A stretch of 64,000 nt of DNA from Chloroflexota bacterium (GCA_013388755.1 JACAEQ010000052.1:23074-87073), one strand, 5' to 3'; positions 35,095-44,421 are shown, counted from the stretch's first letter. The notes: generated by a model from the letters alone, not told the origin. Program-made: numbers and translations.

Positions 35095-37167
35095 ATGACA
35101 ATGTCGCTTGCCGCACGGATCGTTCCGTTCCATATCATCGTCGGGCCGGTTGACGACGAGGGACGTTGCCCGGTGCATGCCAGTGCCGGAAGCCGTGTAG
35201 CCGATGCTGACCTGGTTCTTCCTGAAGACCTGGTGACGCTTGGGGCGCAGTTGCTCCAGCCGGGCGCGCGCCGTGTCGAGGCGCCGGTCGAACTTGGGAA
35301 GGCGCTGGGTCGCGCGCTGTTTACGCCGCCGCTGCGGGCGCTGCTGCTTGACACGGCGCGTGCCGCCGCTGCTGATGACGCGCGGCTGCAATTGCGGCTC
35401 CAGATCAATGCGCCCGAGCTCGCAACCCTCCCCTGGGAATGGCTCTCGCTTGGCGGCGCGAATGGCTGGATGCCGGCGATTCGCGCTGACTATGCGCTGG
35501 TGCGCCTCGGGCGGCGTGTCTCGCCGCCATCGCCCCTGCCGCTCCACGGGCCGCTCCGGATACTGGCCGTTGCCTCGCCCGGCAACACACATCATCTTGA
35601 TGCACTCGACCGCGCGCTGGCGTCACACGTAAGGGACGAACGGATTGACCTGCGCCTGCTGGCCGACGCGACGCCTGCCACGCTTCGTGGCGCCCTGGCG
35701 GACGAGCCGGCACATATCGTGCATATTGCGGCGCGCGCTGCCCTTACGCTGGAGCAAACCCTCGACCTCGACCTTGGCGCCGGTATTGATGCGCTCGACC
35801 TGGCGGATCTCCTGGCAGAATCAATGTATCTGCGCCTGGTGACCCTGACTGGCGGCGATGGCGATGGCCGGACGCTGAACGTGGGACCGGCGTTGCTGGG
35901 TGGGCTGCTACTCAGCGATCGCCTGCCTGCCGCAGTCGCTTTCAGCGCGCCGTTGCCGGCGAGCGCGGCGGCGCGTTTTGCTGCCGCGTGTTACAGCCGC
36001 CTGGCGGCAGGCGCACCTGTTGACCTGGCGGTCACAGCCGGGCGCGCGGCGCTGGCGCATCCGGGCAACTCGTCATGGGGTGCGCCACTGCTGCGGCTGG
36101 TACCGGGCGCCGAGTACCTGTTCGTACCCGGGCCGCGCCGCGCCGCGCGCCCACGCTCTTCTCACCGTGTCACACCGTTTCTTGCGGCAGCCGCGTTGTG
36201 CACCGCGCTGATTGCCGGCGGCTACCTGATCCGGCAGACACCAGCCGCCACGCCTGCGCCATCCACCACGCGGCCGACCGCCCGTATTCAGGCAGCGCCG
36301 ACAGGTGTACGACCAGCCTTCGCGCCGCTCCAGTTGCCGATCGCTACGCCGTCGGTGACGCCGGCCCCGTCGGCGACGCCCGCCCCATCGTTGACGCCGG
36401 CCCCGTCCGGTTACACGGTTCATACGGTTGCCGCAGGCGAGACGCTAGAGGGTATTGCGGCGCGCCTGGGAAGTGACACCGGAGCGATCGCCGTGCTGAA
36501 TGCGATCGATCCTGCTGCGCCGTTACGCCCGGAGCGTGTACTGGTCGCCCCGCTCTTCCGCGCTGGCGAGCCGGGATCTGGCCTGAGCGAGCCGGTACGC
36601 CACGGCAACCCGGCCTCCGGCAAGGTGGCGTTGACGTTTGATATTGAGATTGACGACGTCACCCTGTACGCTATTCTCGACGCGCTTCGCCAGCACGAAG
36701 CGAAGGGCACGTTCTTTGTCACCGGCAACTGGGTCAAACGCTACCCGGACGCGGCCCGCGCGATCGTTGCCGGTGGGCATGAGATTGCCAATCATTCGTT
36801 GACGCACCCGTATTTTTCGCGTATCGGCCTCGACGGCGCCGCCCATGAGGTACAGGAGACGGAACGGATCGTGTGGGAGACCACCGGCAAAAGCACCCGG
36901 CCCTATTTCCGCTTTCCCTACGGCGACTCGACACACGATACGATCGCCGTCGTGGCAACGGTAGGGTTCGTCCCGTACCACTGGAGCGCGGATGATCCGG
37001 CGATCGGATCGTGGCTCGACCGCGCCGCGGCCGACCCGGCCCGGGCTGCCGGGGGCATTCTGCTGATGCATGGCCGCCCGGCCACTGCCGGCATGCTGCC
37101 CGGCATCATTGACCGCCTGCGCGCGATGGGCCTGGAACCGGCAACCCTCGGTGAAACGTTGAGATAA
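35095..37167 (+). CDS. pseudo-CHAT / transmembrane / LysM / polysaccharide deacetylase fusion
   Basis: Start taken at ATG 35095 (MTMSLAARIVPFHI) after AAGGCGAG. The product is 690 residues with four parts. Residues about 1-340 look like a CHAT (caspase-like) domain: LQINAPELATLPWEWLSL, LRILAVASP, HIVHIAARA, LRLVTLTGGDGDG, SWGAPLLRLV. Compared with active CHAT (VHxATHG and LVxLSACET), the His position is Arg214 and the Cys position Gly254, so it cannot be a protease. One membrane segment follows (about 360-381). A Pro/Thr repeat stalk (TPAPSATPAPSLTPAPS) leads to a LysM domain (440-485). Residues about 510-690 are a NodB polysaccharide deacetylase with TFDIEIDD (D516), HEIANHSLTH, RFPYGDS and ILLMHG. 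The CHAT-like part would be cytosolic and LysM plus deacetylase outside, acting on peptidoglycan or another GlcNAc polymer (inference). Confidence 0.82.
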   Translation: MTMSLAARIVPFHIIVGPVDDEGRCPVHASAGSRVADADLVLPEDLVTLGAQLLQPGARRVEAPVELGKALGRALFTPPLRALLLDTARAAAADDARLQLRLQINAPELATLPWEWLSLGGANGWMPAIRADYALVRLGRRVSPPSPLPLHGPLRILAVASPGNTHHLDALDRALASHVRDERIDLRLLADATPATLRGALADEPAHIVHIAARAALTLEQTLDLDLGAGIDALDLADLLAESMYLRLVTLTGGDGDGRTLNVGPALLGGLLLSDRLPAAVAFSAPLPASAAARFAAACYSRLAAGAPVDLAVTAGRAALAHPGNSSWGAPLLRLVPGAEYLFVPGPRRAARPRSSHRVTPFLAAAALCTALIAGGYLIRQTPAATPAPSTTRPTARIQAAPTGVRPAFAPLQLPIATPSVTPAPSATPAPSLTPAPSGYTVHTVAAGETLEGIAARLGSDTGAIAVLNAIDPAAPLRPERVLVAPLFRAGEPGSGLSEPVRHGNPASGKVALTFDIEIDDVTLYAILDALRQHEAKGTFFVTGNWVKRYPDAARAIVAGGHEIANHSLTHPYFSRIGLDGAAHEVQETERIVWETTGKSTRPYFRFPYGDSTHDTIAVVATVGFVPYHWSADDPAIGSWLDRAAADPARAAGGILLMHGRPATAGMLPGIIDRLRAMGLEPATLGETLR

Positions 37168-37183
37168 TGCCAGGAACAATCAC

Positions 37184-37498
37184 ATGCACGATCTACTTCC
37201 TGTGATCGAACAGTGGCGCGCGCGTGGTGAGCGCGTTGCGATTGCGACCGTTGTCAAAACGCTGGGATCGGCCCCACGCGGTGTCGGTGCGAAGATGGTC
37301 GTCTCGTCTGGCGGCGCAATGGCCGGCTCGGTAAGCGGCGGTTGCATCGAGGGCGCCGTCTTCGATGCCTGCCAGGAGGCACTCACCACTGGCCAGGCGA
37401 AGCTGCTGCACTTTGGCGTGGCTGACGATGATGCCTGGGATGTCGGGCTGGCGTGCGGCGGCATGATTGATGTGTTTGTCGAACCACTCGACTGGTAA
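37184..37498 (+). CDS. XdhC/CoxI family protein, N-terminal half
   Basis: The product is 104 residues and matches the XdhC_CoxI domain: VAIATVVKTLGSAPRGVGAKMVV, SVSGGCIEGAVFDACQEAL and the C-terminal DVGLACGGMIDVFVEP. The two cysteine motifs (SGGCIE, ACGG) are conserved. In full-length XdhC this domain handles insertion or sulfuration of the molybdenum cofactor. Here it is a separate gene followed 64 bases later by the Rossmann half. No molybdoenzyme is in the window. Confidence 0.85.
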   Translation: MHDLLPVIEQWRARGERVAIATVVKTLGSAPRGVGAKMVVSSGGAMAGSVSGGCIEGAVFDACQEALTTGQAKLLHFGVADDDAWDVGLACGGMIDVFVEPLDW

Positions 37499-37562
37499 AG
37501 GTGTGGAAACGCCGGCAGGTTGCCAATCGTCTTCCCGGGCACAAACGGTCGGTGCCATTCAG

Positions 37563-38309
37563 ATGGGGAATGCCTTGACACTCTTCGAAACGCTTACGTC
37601 GTGTATCGCCGCTGAACAACCTGTGGCAATGGCGACGGTCATTCAGGGCGCGGGGCGGGTGGGCGCGAAGATGCTGCTCCGCCCCGACACTCCCCGCCTC
37701 GGCGACCTTGGCAACGCAACGCTTGATGAGGCGGTCGAGCGCGCCGCCCTTGCCATGCTGACGCGCGCCGAGAGCGGTGTTCGCGTCTATGCCGTGCCGG
37801 AGGGCGAGGTGCAGGTCTTCATTGAAACCTACCCGTCTCCACCAACGATGTTCATTGTCGGCGCGGTACATATCGCAATTGCGCTGGTTACCTTCGCCAG
37901 GACGCTCGGTTTCCGCACGGTGGTGATTGATGCGCGTGGCGCCTTTGCGACCGCCGAACGGTTCGCGCATGCCGACGAGTTGATCCATGCCTGGCCCGAC
38001 GAGGTCTTGCCTGCGCGTTTAAATAGCAACAGCTATGTCGTGCTGCTGACGCACGACCCAAAACTTGACGATCCGGCGCTCAAGGTCGCACTCCCCTCGC
38101 CGGCGCGCTACATCGGCGCGCTTGGCAGCCCCAGAACCCACGCGAAGCGCCTGGAACGCCTACGCGCCGACGGCGTGCCCGAGGAGCAACTGGCGCGATT
38201 GCATGCCCCGATCGGGCTGAAGATCGGTGGAGCGACTCCGGAAGAAATCGCCGTCAGTATCATTGCCGAGGTGGTTGCCGCGCGCCACGGTTTGACAGGG
38301 AAGACGTAG
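37563..38309 (+). CDS. XdhC/CoxI family protein, Rossmann half
   Basis: Start taken at ATG 37563 (MGNALTLFETLTSC); no strong ribosome-binding site is visible. The product is 248 residues. The first 90 residues are a degenerate XdhC_CoxI-like segment (VAMATVIQGAGRVGAKMLL) without the cysteine motifs. Then comes the XdhC Rossmann domain: MFIVGAVHIAIALVTFARTLGFRTVVIDAR, VVLLTHDPKLDDPAL and YIGALGSPRTHAKRLERL, ending with GLKIGGATPEEIAVSIIAEV. Together with the preceding gene it makes up the usual XdhC set for maturing a xanthine-dehydrogenase or CO-dehydrogenase-type enzyme elsewhere in the genome (inference). Confidence 0.85.
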   Translation: MGNALTLFETLTSCIAAEQPVAMATVIQGAGRVGAKMLLRPDTPRLGDLGNATLDEAVERAALAMLTRAESGVRVYAVPEGEVQVFIETYPSPPTMFIVGAVHIAIALVTFARTLGFRTVVIDARGAFATAERFAHADELIHAWPDEVLPARLNSNSYVVLLTHDPKLDDPALKVALPSPARYIGALGSPRTHAKRLERLRADGVPEEQLARLHAPIGLKIGGATPEEIAVSIIAEVVAARHGLTGKT

Positions 38310-38350
38310 CGCGCTGGTAGCGCCGGGGGTGCGTGTGTATCGTCGTCATA

Positions 38351-38485
38351 AGAGCCTATCCGAAAACCAGATGGTCAATGTCATTGCGAGCGCGAGCGAA
38401 GCAATCTCCTCTCGCGCCGGTAGATTGCTTCGTCGCTGGCGCTCCTCGCAATGACAGCGCGCCCATGGGTTTTCGGATAGGCTCT
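38351..38485. mobile_element. family A MITE-like element, copy 3 (best preserved)
   Basis: AGAGCCTATCCGAAAAC (38351-38367) and GTTTTCGGATAGGCTCT (38469-38485) are a perfect 17-bp terminal inverted repeat. The 135-bp element has the shared CATTGCGAGCGCGAGCGAAGCAATCTCC interior and no coding capacity. Its right end abuts family C copy 3. Confidence 0.8.
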
Positions 38486-38641
38486 AAGGGCAATACCTTT
38501 CACATACGCCCGTCACCCCCCCACTCCGGCCCTCCCCCGGCGGCGGGGGAGGGAGTCCGACTACTCCCCCCGCCGGGGGGAGGTTCGGTGGGGGGCTGTG
38601 CGGTGCATAACGCCTTATTTGAAAGGTATTGGCTCTAAGGG
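38481..38641. mobile_element. family C MITE, copy 3, with 10-bp target duplications
   Basis: The element is 38491-38631 (141 bp), with perfect 12-bp terminal repeats CAATACCTTTCA and TGAAAGGTATTG. The 10-mer GCTCTAAGGG occurs at 38481-38490 and again at 38632-38641. The left duplication includes the last bases of the family A terminal repeat, so family C inserted at the edge of an existing family A copy. Confidence 0.87.
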
Positions 38642-38668
38642 AGAAGGAGGCAGCTTCGTGCGACCGGG

Positions 38669-39040
38669 TTATCCCCCGCCCTGGCGTTGCTTCTGCTCCT
38701 CGCTGCGCGCTTCGAGCCACAGATACCCGCCGCCTGCCGCTGCCGCCGCCGCCGCGAATGCCAGTGCCAGGCCAGCGCGGCGATGTCCCTCGGCAGACCG
38801 TTCAGCGCGCAACCGGGCAGCGCGCAGATCGGTTGCGGGTAACCCTTCGATGCCGCCACGCAGGGCTGCCGCTGCCGAGCGCACCAGTTCCTGTTGTTCA
38901 ACGAACAGCAACGCTCCGGAGATCCCACGCGCCACGAGCAATGTCAGTGCGCCTGCAATGATCGCCAGCGCCAGGCTCAGCGCCACGCGCCGCAGCCATG
39001 CCTGGTCCAGCGTCTGCGCGTGTTGATTCTTGCCGATCAT
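38669..39040 (-). CDS. two-TM membrane protein of unknown function
   Basis: The product is 123 residues from ATG 39040. Two hydrophobic segments (about 19-40, VALSLALAIIAGALTLLVARGI, and about 90-108, LALAFAAAAAAAGGGYLWL) flank a helical charged region with LRGGIEGLPATDLRAARLRAE. The C-terminal tail is EEQKQRQGGG. It is not a family I recognise. Its start is 17 bases after the Nudix gene stop, so it is probably co-transcribed with it. Confidence 0.65.
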   Translation of the reverse strand: MIGKNQHAQTLDQAWLRRVALSLALAIIAGALTLLVARGISGALLFVEQQELVRSAAAALRGGIEGLPATDLRAARLRAERSAEGHRRAGLALAFAAAAAAAGGGYLWLEARSEEQKQRQGGG

Positions 39041-39057
39041 AGTTACACCCCCGCGCC

Positions 39058-39642
39058 TTACGGCGGGTTCTCCTCCGTCAGAATCTCGTGGACGACACGA
39101 TGCACCACGGCGCGGAAACGTCCCCAGGCGCGCCAGTTCCCGCCGATGTCCACATCTTCGGCGTCTGGTGCGGCATCGAGTATCGCTGCGAGCGCCGGCA
39201 GATCGGCCACGGTGATCTCGCGGAATGAACCGATCCGTTCCTCCGGATCGCGTACTGCCAGCTCTCCACCGAGCTCATCGAGCAGAAACGCAAATGTGGC
39301 AAATGGCGCTGGCTGGTATTCGATCACCGCCAGGAATTGCCGTACCGCGACAAGCAGGCCGGTTTCTTCTTCCACCTCGCGCCACAACGCCGCTTCGATC
39401 GATTCGCCGTGCGCGACGCCGCCGGTCAGCAGGCGATAGCACCCGGCTGGATAGAATGTCTTGATTGCGGTCAGCAGGCATCCATTGCGCCGCTGCACGA
39501 CCATGCAGACTTCGCCGTACCGATCCGGTTTCGTCAACGGATCGAACAGAGCGCCATCCAGGGTGACAGTCACGCGACGTGGCTGGCCGTAGGCTGCGGC
39601 AAGTGTTGCGATCTCGGTTTCGACCGAAGTAGAAAGCGGCAT
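39058..39642 (-). CDS. Nudix hydrolase
   Basis: The product is 194 residues. The Nudix box G-x5-E-x7-R-E-U-x-E-E-x-G-U is complete in GGVAHGESIEAALWREVEEETGLL (in part: GESIEAALWREVEEETGL). The N-terminal beta grid has YGEVCMVVQRRNGCLLTAIKTF. The C-terminal extension of about 70 residues (EERIGSFREITVADLPALA) is longer than in MutT. Substrate (a nucleoside diphosphate linked to X) is not predictable. It is upstream of the two-TM gene on the minus strand. Confidence 0.88.
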   Translation of the reverse strand: MPLSTSVETEIATLAAAYGQPRRVTVTLDGALFDPLTKPDRYGEVCMVVQRRNGCLLTAIKTFYPAGCYRLLTGGVAHGESIEAALWREVEEETGLLVAVRQFLAVIEYQPAPFATFAFLLDELGGELAVRDPEERIGSFREITVADLPALAAILDAAPDAEDVDIGGNWRAWGRFRAVVHRVVHEILTEENPP

Positions 39643-39740
39643 CGTTCTGAAACGCTGGTGTCGCGCCCCTCAGCATCACCGTGTCTTCACGGCCCATGCG
39701 TTCCTGATGGCACAACGTACAACTGTGGCACGCCTATCGG

Positions 39741-41810
39741 CTATTGGCTATCCTGGTGCGGCGCATGCACTGGCAGGCCGAGCTGGCGGCGGCGTTCATC
39801 GGCCAGGCGACGCTTTTCCGCCAGCGCTTCATCGGTAATATACTCATCGAACGAGCGTAGACCGGCAAGTTCAAGGCCATGTTTCTTCATGAGCCGGTAC
39901 ATTTCCTTGGCCTTTTCGATGTCAATGTTGCGGCCAAGCGTATAGTCGCCGTACATGTGCTCCATCGTGAGCAGGGCGGTTTCGGAGAGGCAGGCATACG
40001 CCGTGCCTGGCGGCAGGCCAATGTCGAAACCGAAATCCGGCTCACCGGGCAGCAAGATTTCGCCCGACTCAATCACGAGCACATCGGGGCGGCGCGCGGC
40101 ATCTTCCTTCTTGACGTCCGGTGGGCGCGCGACGTCGCATACCACCGCGCCCGGCTTGAGCTTATCCACATTAATGACCTTGCCACTCAGCGCCGAGGTC
40201 GTCGTGACAATCAGGTCGCACTCTGCCAGGTAGGCATCGGCACTGGTTGTGGCCGTGATGCGCGCTCCCGGTGTTTCGTCCTCGATCTGCTTCTTGAGCG
40301 CCAGCAGGCGTTCAGCGCGCGGGGCGACCAGCACCACATCACCGATCGCCTGCGCCAGCAGACGCGCGCAGACCGAGCCGATCGAGCCGGTGGCGCCGAC
40401 GACCATGGCCTTCCCTCTGGTCAGATCGGTGGCGCCCATTTTGATCACGGCCTGCTTGGCAGCTTCGAGCGTTGCAGCAACGGTCAGCGAGTTTCCGGAT
40501 GTGATGCCGATATCGCTCTTCTGAGCTACAGTAATGCCAGCATCGCCCACCACCGATGTAAAGGCGCCGAGGCCCATCAATTTCGCACCCATACGCTCGG
40601 CCATGCGCGCGCACTTGATCAGGCGGCGATAGGTGAACGAGGTGTCGCGGCGCATCAACTCGCGTGGCGTGGCGCCAAGGGTGAACAACACGCCTTCGAT
40701 CTCTTCGCCGGTTGCTTTCGATCGAATACCGCGTATTTTTGAAATGTACATCGGCGGAAATTCGGCTGCCACGCGCTCGACAAGCCGTTGCGGCAGATGG
40801 CGAGTAAACCGAAAACGCGGATGGTTGGCGATGAAGCGTGGCGAGAGCGGGTGGATAACAAAGGCAAACCGCGGCTTCTCGACCGTTTCGCTGAGCCGGA
40901 TGACCTCCGGCCCCCATTCTGCGTCATCAATGAAGTTGATGATGTCACCCTCGGCCGGTGTCGGGCCGCACTCAAGCATGGCTACGACGATCGCCTCCAG
41001 GGTATCGGCAGTCACGAACGGGCTCGGACCGTGATCCGTACTCTGCAGTCGCGGCGAGAGCGTGATCAGCAGACTCGCGCCGCGCGCACGCAGATCGTCA
41101 ATTTCAGCCGGCGACGGATCATCGGTCACAATCACCTTGTTCTTCAGGTCCTGCGGCGCGAAACGCCGAATGTACGCGAAGTCGCCGGCAATAATGTCGG
41201 CCCAGGCGAAGTGTCGTTCGGCGCGCGTATCGTGCCCTTCGCGCCCGAGCGCGACCGGGTGCAGCACGCGATATGGCAGCAGTGCGGTGATCGGCAGCGT
41301 CGTCGCGGCATACATGTCAAGTTGCACCATTGAACGTGGCATCGGCAGGAACGGCAGGCCGCTATGCACAATCGGATCGGCAAAGCGCAATTCTGCCTCG
41401 TACTGCGCCAGCGCCTGTGCCAGCGCATAGCGGTCGATGCCGCTGGTGACGAGGATGCGGCGGTAGTTGAACACGCCGCGTTGCGCAAGGTTCGCCTGCT
41501 GCACGCACCAGCGATCCAGCGTCTGCTTGATCAGGTTGCCGGAAACGACCGGGGTTCTCCGTGCCTGGCGCGCAATCGTCAGCGCCTCGTGGTGTGGGTA
41601 ACGCGCAGCGCCGACGTGAAATACCGGCGTGAGGCCACCCAGACCGATTGCGTCAACCTTTCCATCAAAATCGCGCACAAGCGTTGCCGCAAGCGTGCTA
41701 TCTCCATTCGTGCCGATACGGCGAACCTCGACCTGCTGGCCGAGAATGTTGGCAACAAACTGGTAGTCGCGCCGCGCCGAGCCCAGACTGATGCTGACGA
41801 TACGTTTCAT
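39741..41810 (-). CDS. double-length protein with a C-terminal acyl-ACP-reductase (AAR)-like domain
   Basis: Start taken at ATG 41810 (MKRIVSISLGSARRDY), with GAAGGGG upstream; the frame runs open to 42254 without a plausible start. The product is 689 residues. The C-terminal half (about 345-689) lines up by eye with cyanobacterial long-chain acyl-[ACP] reductase: CARMAERMGAKLMGLGAFTSVV, a T-S-G-N-S block, the Rossmann motif VVGATGSIG (469-477), and AYACLSETALLTMEHMYGDY followed by LGRNIDIEKAKEMYRLMKKHG. Cys607 sits where AAR has its acyl-enzyme cysteine. The N-terminal half (1-340) has no family I recognise. AAR makes fatty aldehydes from acyl-ACP with NADPH; here the product is unknown and no aldehyde-deformylating oxygenase is nearby. 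Some databases would call the Rossmann part shikimate-dehydrogenase-like. Confidence 0.72.
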   Translation of the reverse strand: MKRIVSISLGSARRDYQFVANILGQQVEVRRIGTNGDSTLAATLVRDFDGKVDAIGLGGLTPVFHVGAARYPHHEALTIARQARRTPVVSGNLIKQTLDRWCVQQANLAQRGVFNYRRILVTSGIDRYALAQALAQYEAELRFADPIVHSGLPFLPMPRSMVQLDMYAATTLPITALLPYRVLHPVALGREGHDTRAERHFAWADIIAGDFAYIRRFAPQDLKNKVIVTDDPSPAEIDDLRARGASLLITLSPRLQSTDHGPSPFVTADTLEAIVVAMLECGPTPAEGDIINFIDDAEWGPEVIRLSETVEKPRFAFVIHPLSPRFIANHPRFRFTRHLPQRLVERVAAEFPPMYISKIRGIRSKATGEEIEGVLFTLGATPRELMRRDTSFTYRRLIKCARMAERMGAKLMGLGAFTSVVGDAGITVAQKSDIGITSGNSLTVAATLEAAKQAVIKMGATDLTRGKAMVVGATGSIGSVCARLLAQAIGDVVLVAPRAERLLALKKQIEDETPGARITATTSADAYLAECDLIVTTTSALSGKVINVDKLKPGAVVCDVARPPDVKKEDAARRPDVLVIESGEILLPGEPDFGFDIGLPPGTAYACLSETALLTMEHMYGDYTLGRNIDIEKAKEMYRLMKKHGLELAGLRSFDEYITDEALAEKRRLADERRRQLGLPVHAPHQDSQ

Positions 41811-42135
41811 GTGGTTACCCCTTCGGCTGCAACCCTCGCTCTCCGGCAGGCTCAGGGGCCATCCAGAGGTCAGGGCGAAAACCATCCGGCAGGTTTCGAC
41901 GGCGACGCCGCCATGCCGCGGTGATCCAGCGTTTCTTCGTGGCAGATCGGTCAGGGCAAGTATACCATGCCCGCGCCGCTGCCCGGGCTTCGCAGTTACG
42001 GGCGTATGAATTGGTCCCGCGCCGGTGATCCACGTTTTTCGGGTGTTCCGGGCCGCCGGCCCATTGGGATTCTGGTGTTCGATGCAGCACGGCGAAGCCG
42101 CGCCGCCTCGGAAATCAGAATCCCTACCGTTTGTT
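41811..42135. other. intergenic gap with a family E repeat
   Basis: 325 bases between two minus-strand genes. The right part (42047-42130) is the second family E repeat. A TATACT on the minus strand near 41960 could be a -10 element of the AAR-like gene, without a clear -35. Confidence 0.45.
42047..42130. repeat. family E palindromic repeat, copy 2
   Basis: Core GGGCCGCCGGCCCATTGGG matches copy 1 at 22020-22081. GGGATTCTG here pairs with CAGAATCCC about 40 bases later, so the copy can fold as a hairpin. It ends just inside the intergenic side of the large membrane-protein stop. Confidence 0.6.
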
Positions 42136-44421
42136 TTAGAATGGCTCGGGCGGGCGTACGCGCCAGAGGAGCGCCGAAAGCCACATGTTTGCCGTGAGCC
42201 ACGCAATGTAGGCGCCGATGCCCAGGGCGGCCACCTTCCCGGCGCGCCCGGCACGCCAGAGCAACGCTACCCCCATAGCGGCGCAGACCGCCACAACCCA
42301 GGCTGCAAACATCAACCAGCGCGTCGAGAGCGTCGAACCGCTGAGGAACGGTAATACGGCAAATCCAAGCGCAATGATGATCGTGCCGGCCGTGAGCACC
42401 AGCAGTGGCGTCCGGTAGGAACCGACATGGTTCGTCGCGCCGGTTGCGAGCAGGGTAATGCCGGCCGGCGCCAGGAGCAGCGGAACGAAGCCGAAATGCT
42501 GTCGTAGACCGGCATCCCACAGTGTCCACCAGAGTATGTCAAACGATGCCCGTTCACGTCCGGCCAGGCCGGTCAGGCCACCCGCGCGTGTTGCCGCCAG
42601 TTGTTCGACAAACATGCCGGTGTAACCGCTGTAGAAGAGGAGGATGGCGATCGCCTGCGCGATGATGAATGCCAGGCTGTACGTTTCCAGTGCGTACCGG
42701 AGATCCCGGTTGCGTAACGTGGCCAGGGCCAGCGCCATGAGACCGGCGCCGCCCAGGATGGTCATGTTCATCCAGAAGCCGAAGTGCCCCAGGTAGACAG
42801 GCGCCTGCAGGGGCACCAGGATCGCCAGCACCAGCGACCGGCGTACCCTGGCGGCGGTACGTTCCAGGAGCAGTGGCCACGCCAGCACAATCGCTGCGAT
42901 CAGGACCAGATGCGCGAACTGGGTGAACATATGGGTGCTGAAGTTCCACCAGGTCGTCAAAAAACCGGCCGGCGCCAGCCCATAGAAGGCGGCAGCAACC
43001 AGTGGCGGTGAGAACCAGAGCGCACTGGCATGCGTCTGGTTTCCGGCACGGATCACACCTCCTGGTGCGCTGTGTCGAGTAATGGCGGCAAAACCGTTCC
43101 GTCGTTGAACGGCTGCTGCCAGCGTATAGATCAACAGCGGGCTGAGCGCATCGAGCACCGCCGCGCCAAGTTGCAACGCCGCCTGCCGGTCGACGTCGAG
43201 CAGCGTGATCGGGGCGATCGCCAGATAGAATGCCGGCGGGTAGGGGAAATCAACACCACGGTTGCGTGAAACCAGCAGTACCCGGCCACGGACGACATCG
43301 CCGAACCGATTGGCGTGAAAGCCAATATCGCCATGCATCGCGTCGGGATAGATCTTGCCGCCGTAGCGTGTGGCGAACACCACCAGCGCGATCAGTGCCA
43401 GCCAGCGCCAGGCGCCGGGCGGGATCGCGATGCCCAGGCGCGCTGCCGCTGCCGCAAGTGCGGGGCGGATCGCACCGGCGAGCAGCCACGCCACCCCTGT
43501 GAGCGCCAGTGTCGCCCGCAGGTTCATGACAGCACGCCCCAGTTCGATCGCGGGACCCTTCTGGCCTGACAGCCAGAGTGCTGCTGCCGCGAGCACCAGC
43601 CATGCCCCTGCAAAGCGCAATGCATCCGGCGCGCCGCGCAAAAGTACTACCAGCAACCAGCCGGCGATCAACGCGGTCAGTGCCGGAACCGCACCAAGCG
43701 CAAAGCGCGGCGGATCGACTACCGCGCCGAGCAATGCCAGCAGCGCCAGCGGCGCGATCCACGCCTGCGCCACACCGGCGCCAAACCCGGCGCGACGCAC
43801 CGCCACCCAGATAACGGCTACCACTGCGAGCCAGCCAGCTATTACTCGCCAGGACGGTATGGCCGGACCAGCCGGAGACGATGCCGTCACCAGCGTCAGT
43901 GGCGTACCGACGGCGCGTTCGTCGCCCGTGGGCACAACCGTTGCGCTGCGCAACTCGATCATGTGATCCCCGGAAGTGTCGGGCGGTGGAGGGGTCACAA
44001 CGTGGTAGATCGCGCCGGAAGGCCGGACCGGCAACCGCGCTACAGGACGACCCGTGGCCCAGAGTTCCAGTTCGCGCGCGCCGCGTGTTGCCACCTCGTC
44101 ATTGACTCCCAGTACGGTGAGGGTCAACAGCAGTGGGCGCTGGCCAATACCCGGGAGGCCAATCATGGCGCGTTCCGTCGTCCAGCGGAAGGCACCGCGC
44201 GGATCGTTCTCCGGCGGAAAGACGCCGCGCAGCAATGGCAGATCGCTCCCTGGACCTTCCTCACGGCCAGCGTCAATGGTGTAGTGCAGTGGCGCCTGGG
44301 CCGCCAGCACCAGCAAGACGGCAACGATCGCCAGCATGCGCCAAAGCGCGCGGTCGCGCAGTGATGCAAGCAGTAACGCGGCTTCCGCGCGGAACGTTGC
44401 AGCAGTGGTCAGGGTGTGCAT
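42136..44421 (-). CDS. large polytopic membrane protein, possible GT-C-type glycosyltransferase
   Basis: The product is 761 residues from ATG 44421. One N-terminal membrane segment ([21 protein letters not shown]) is followed by an extracytoplasmic beta-type region of about 150 residues ([24 protein letters not shown]). About 14 further hydrophobic segments follow from residue 205 on. The loop [27 protein letters not shown] between membrane helices has acidic and His residues like the first loop of GT-C lipid-linked sugar transferases, which is the only functional hint. No catalytic motif is certain. It is divergent from lepA and not clearly in an operon. Confidence 0.65.
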   Translation of the reverse strand: MHTLTTAATFRAEAALLLASLRDRALWRMLAIVAVLLVLAAQAPLHYTIDAGREEGPGSDLPLLRGVFPPENDPRGAFRWTTERAMIGLPGIGQRPLLLTLTVLGVNDEVATRGARELELWATGRPVARLPVRPSGAIYHVVTPPPPDTSGDHMIELRSATVVPTGDERAVGTPLTLVTASSPAGPAIPSWRVIAGWLAVVAVIWVAVRRAGFGAGVAQAWIAPLALLALLGAVVDPPRFALGAVPALTALIAGWLLVVLLRGAPDALRFAGAWLVLAAAALWLSGQKGPAIELGRAVMNLRATLALTGVAWLLAGAIRPALAAAAARLGIAIPPGAWRWLALIALVVFATRYGGKIYPDAMHGDIGFHANRFGDVVRGRVLLVSRNRGVDFPYPPAFYLAIAPITLLDVDRQAALQLGAAVLDALSPLLIYTLAAAVQRRNGFAAITRHSAPGGVIRAGNQTHASALWFSPPLVAAAFYGLAPAGFLTTWWNFSTHMFTQFAHLVLIAAIVLAWPLLLERTAARVRRSLVLAILVPLQAPVYLGHFGFWMNMTILGGAGLMALALATLRNRDLRYALETYSLAFIIAQAIAILLFYSGYTGMFVEQLAATRAGGLTGLAGRERASFDILWWTLWDAGLRQHFGFVPLLLAPAGITLLATGATNHVGSYRTPLLVLTAGTIIIALGFAVLPFLSGSTLSTRWLMFAAWVVAVCAAMGVALLWRAGRAGKVAALGIGAYIAWLTANMWLSALLWRVRPPEPF

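Noticed and set aside
41811..42254. N-terminal extension of the AAR-like protein by 148 codons
   Set aside because: It covers a family E repeat and overlaps the next gene; ATG 41810 has a ribosome-binding site.
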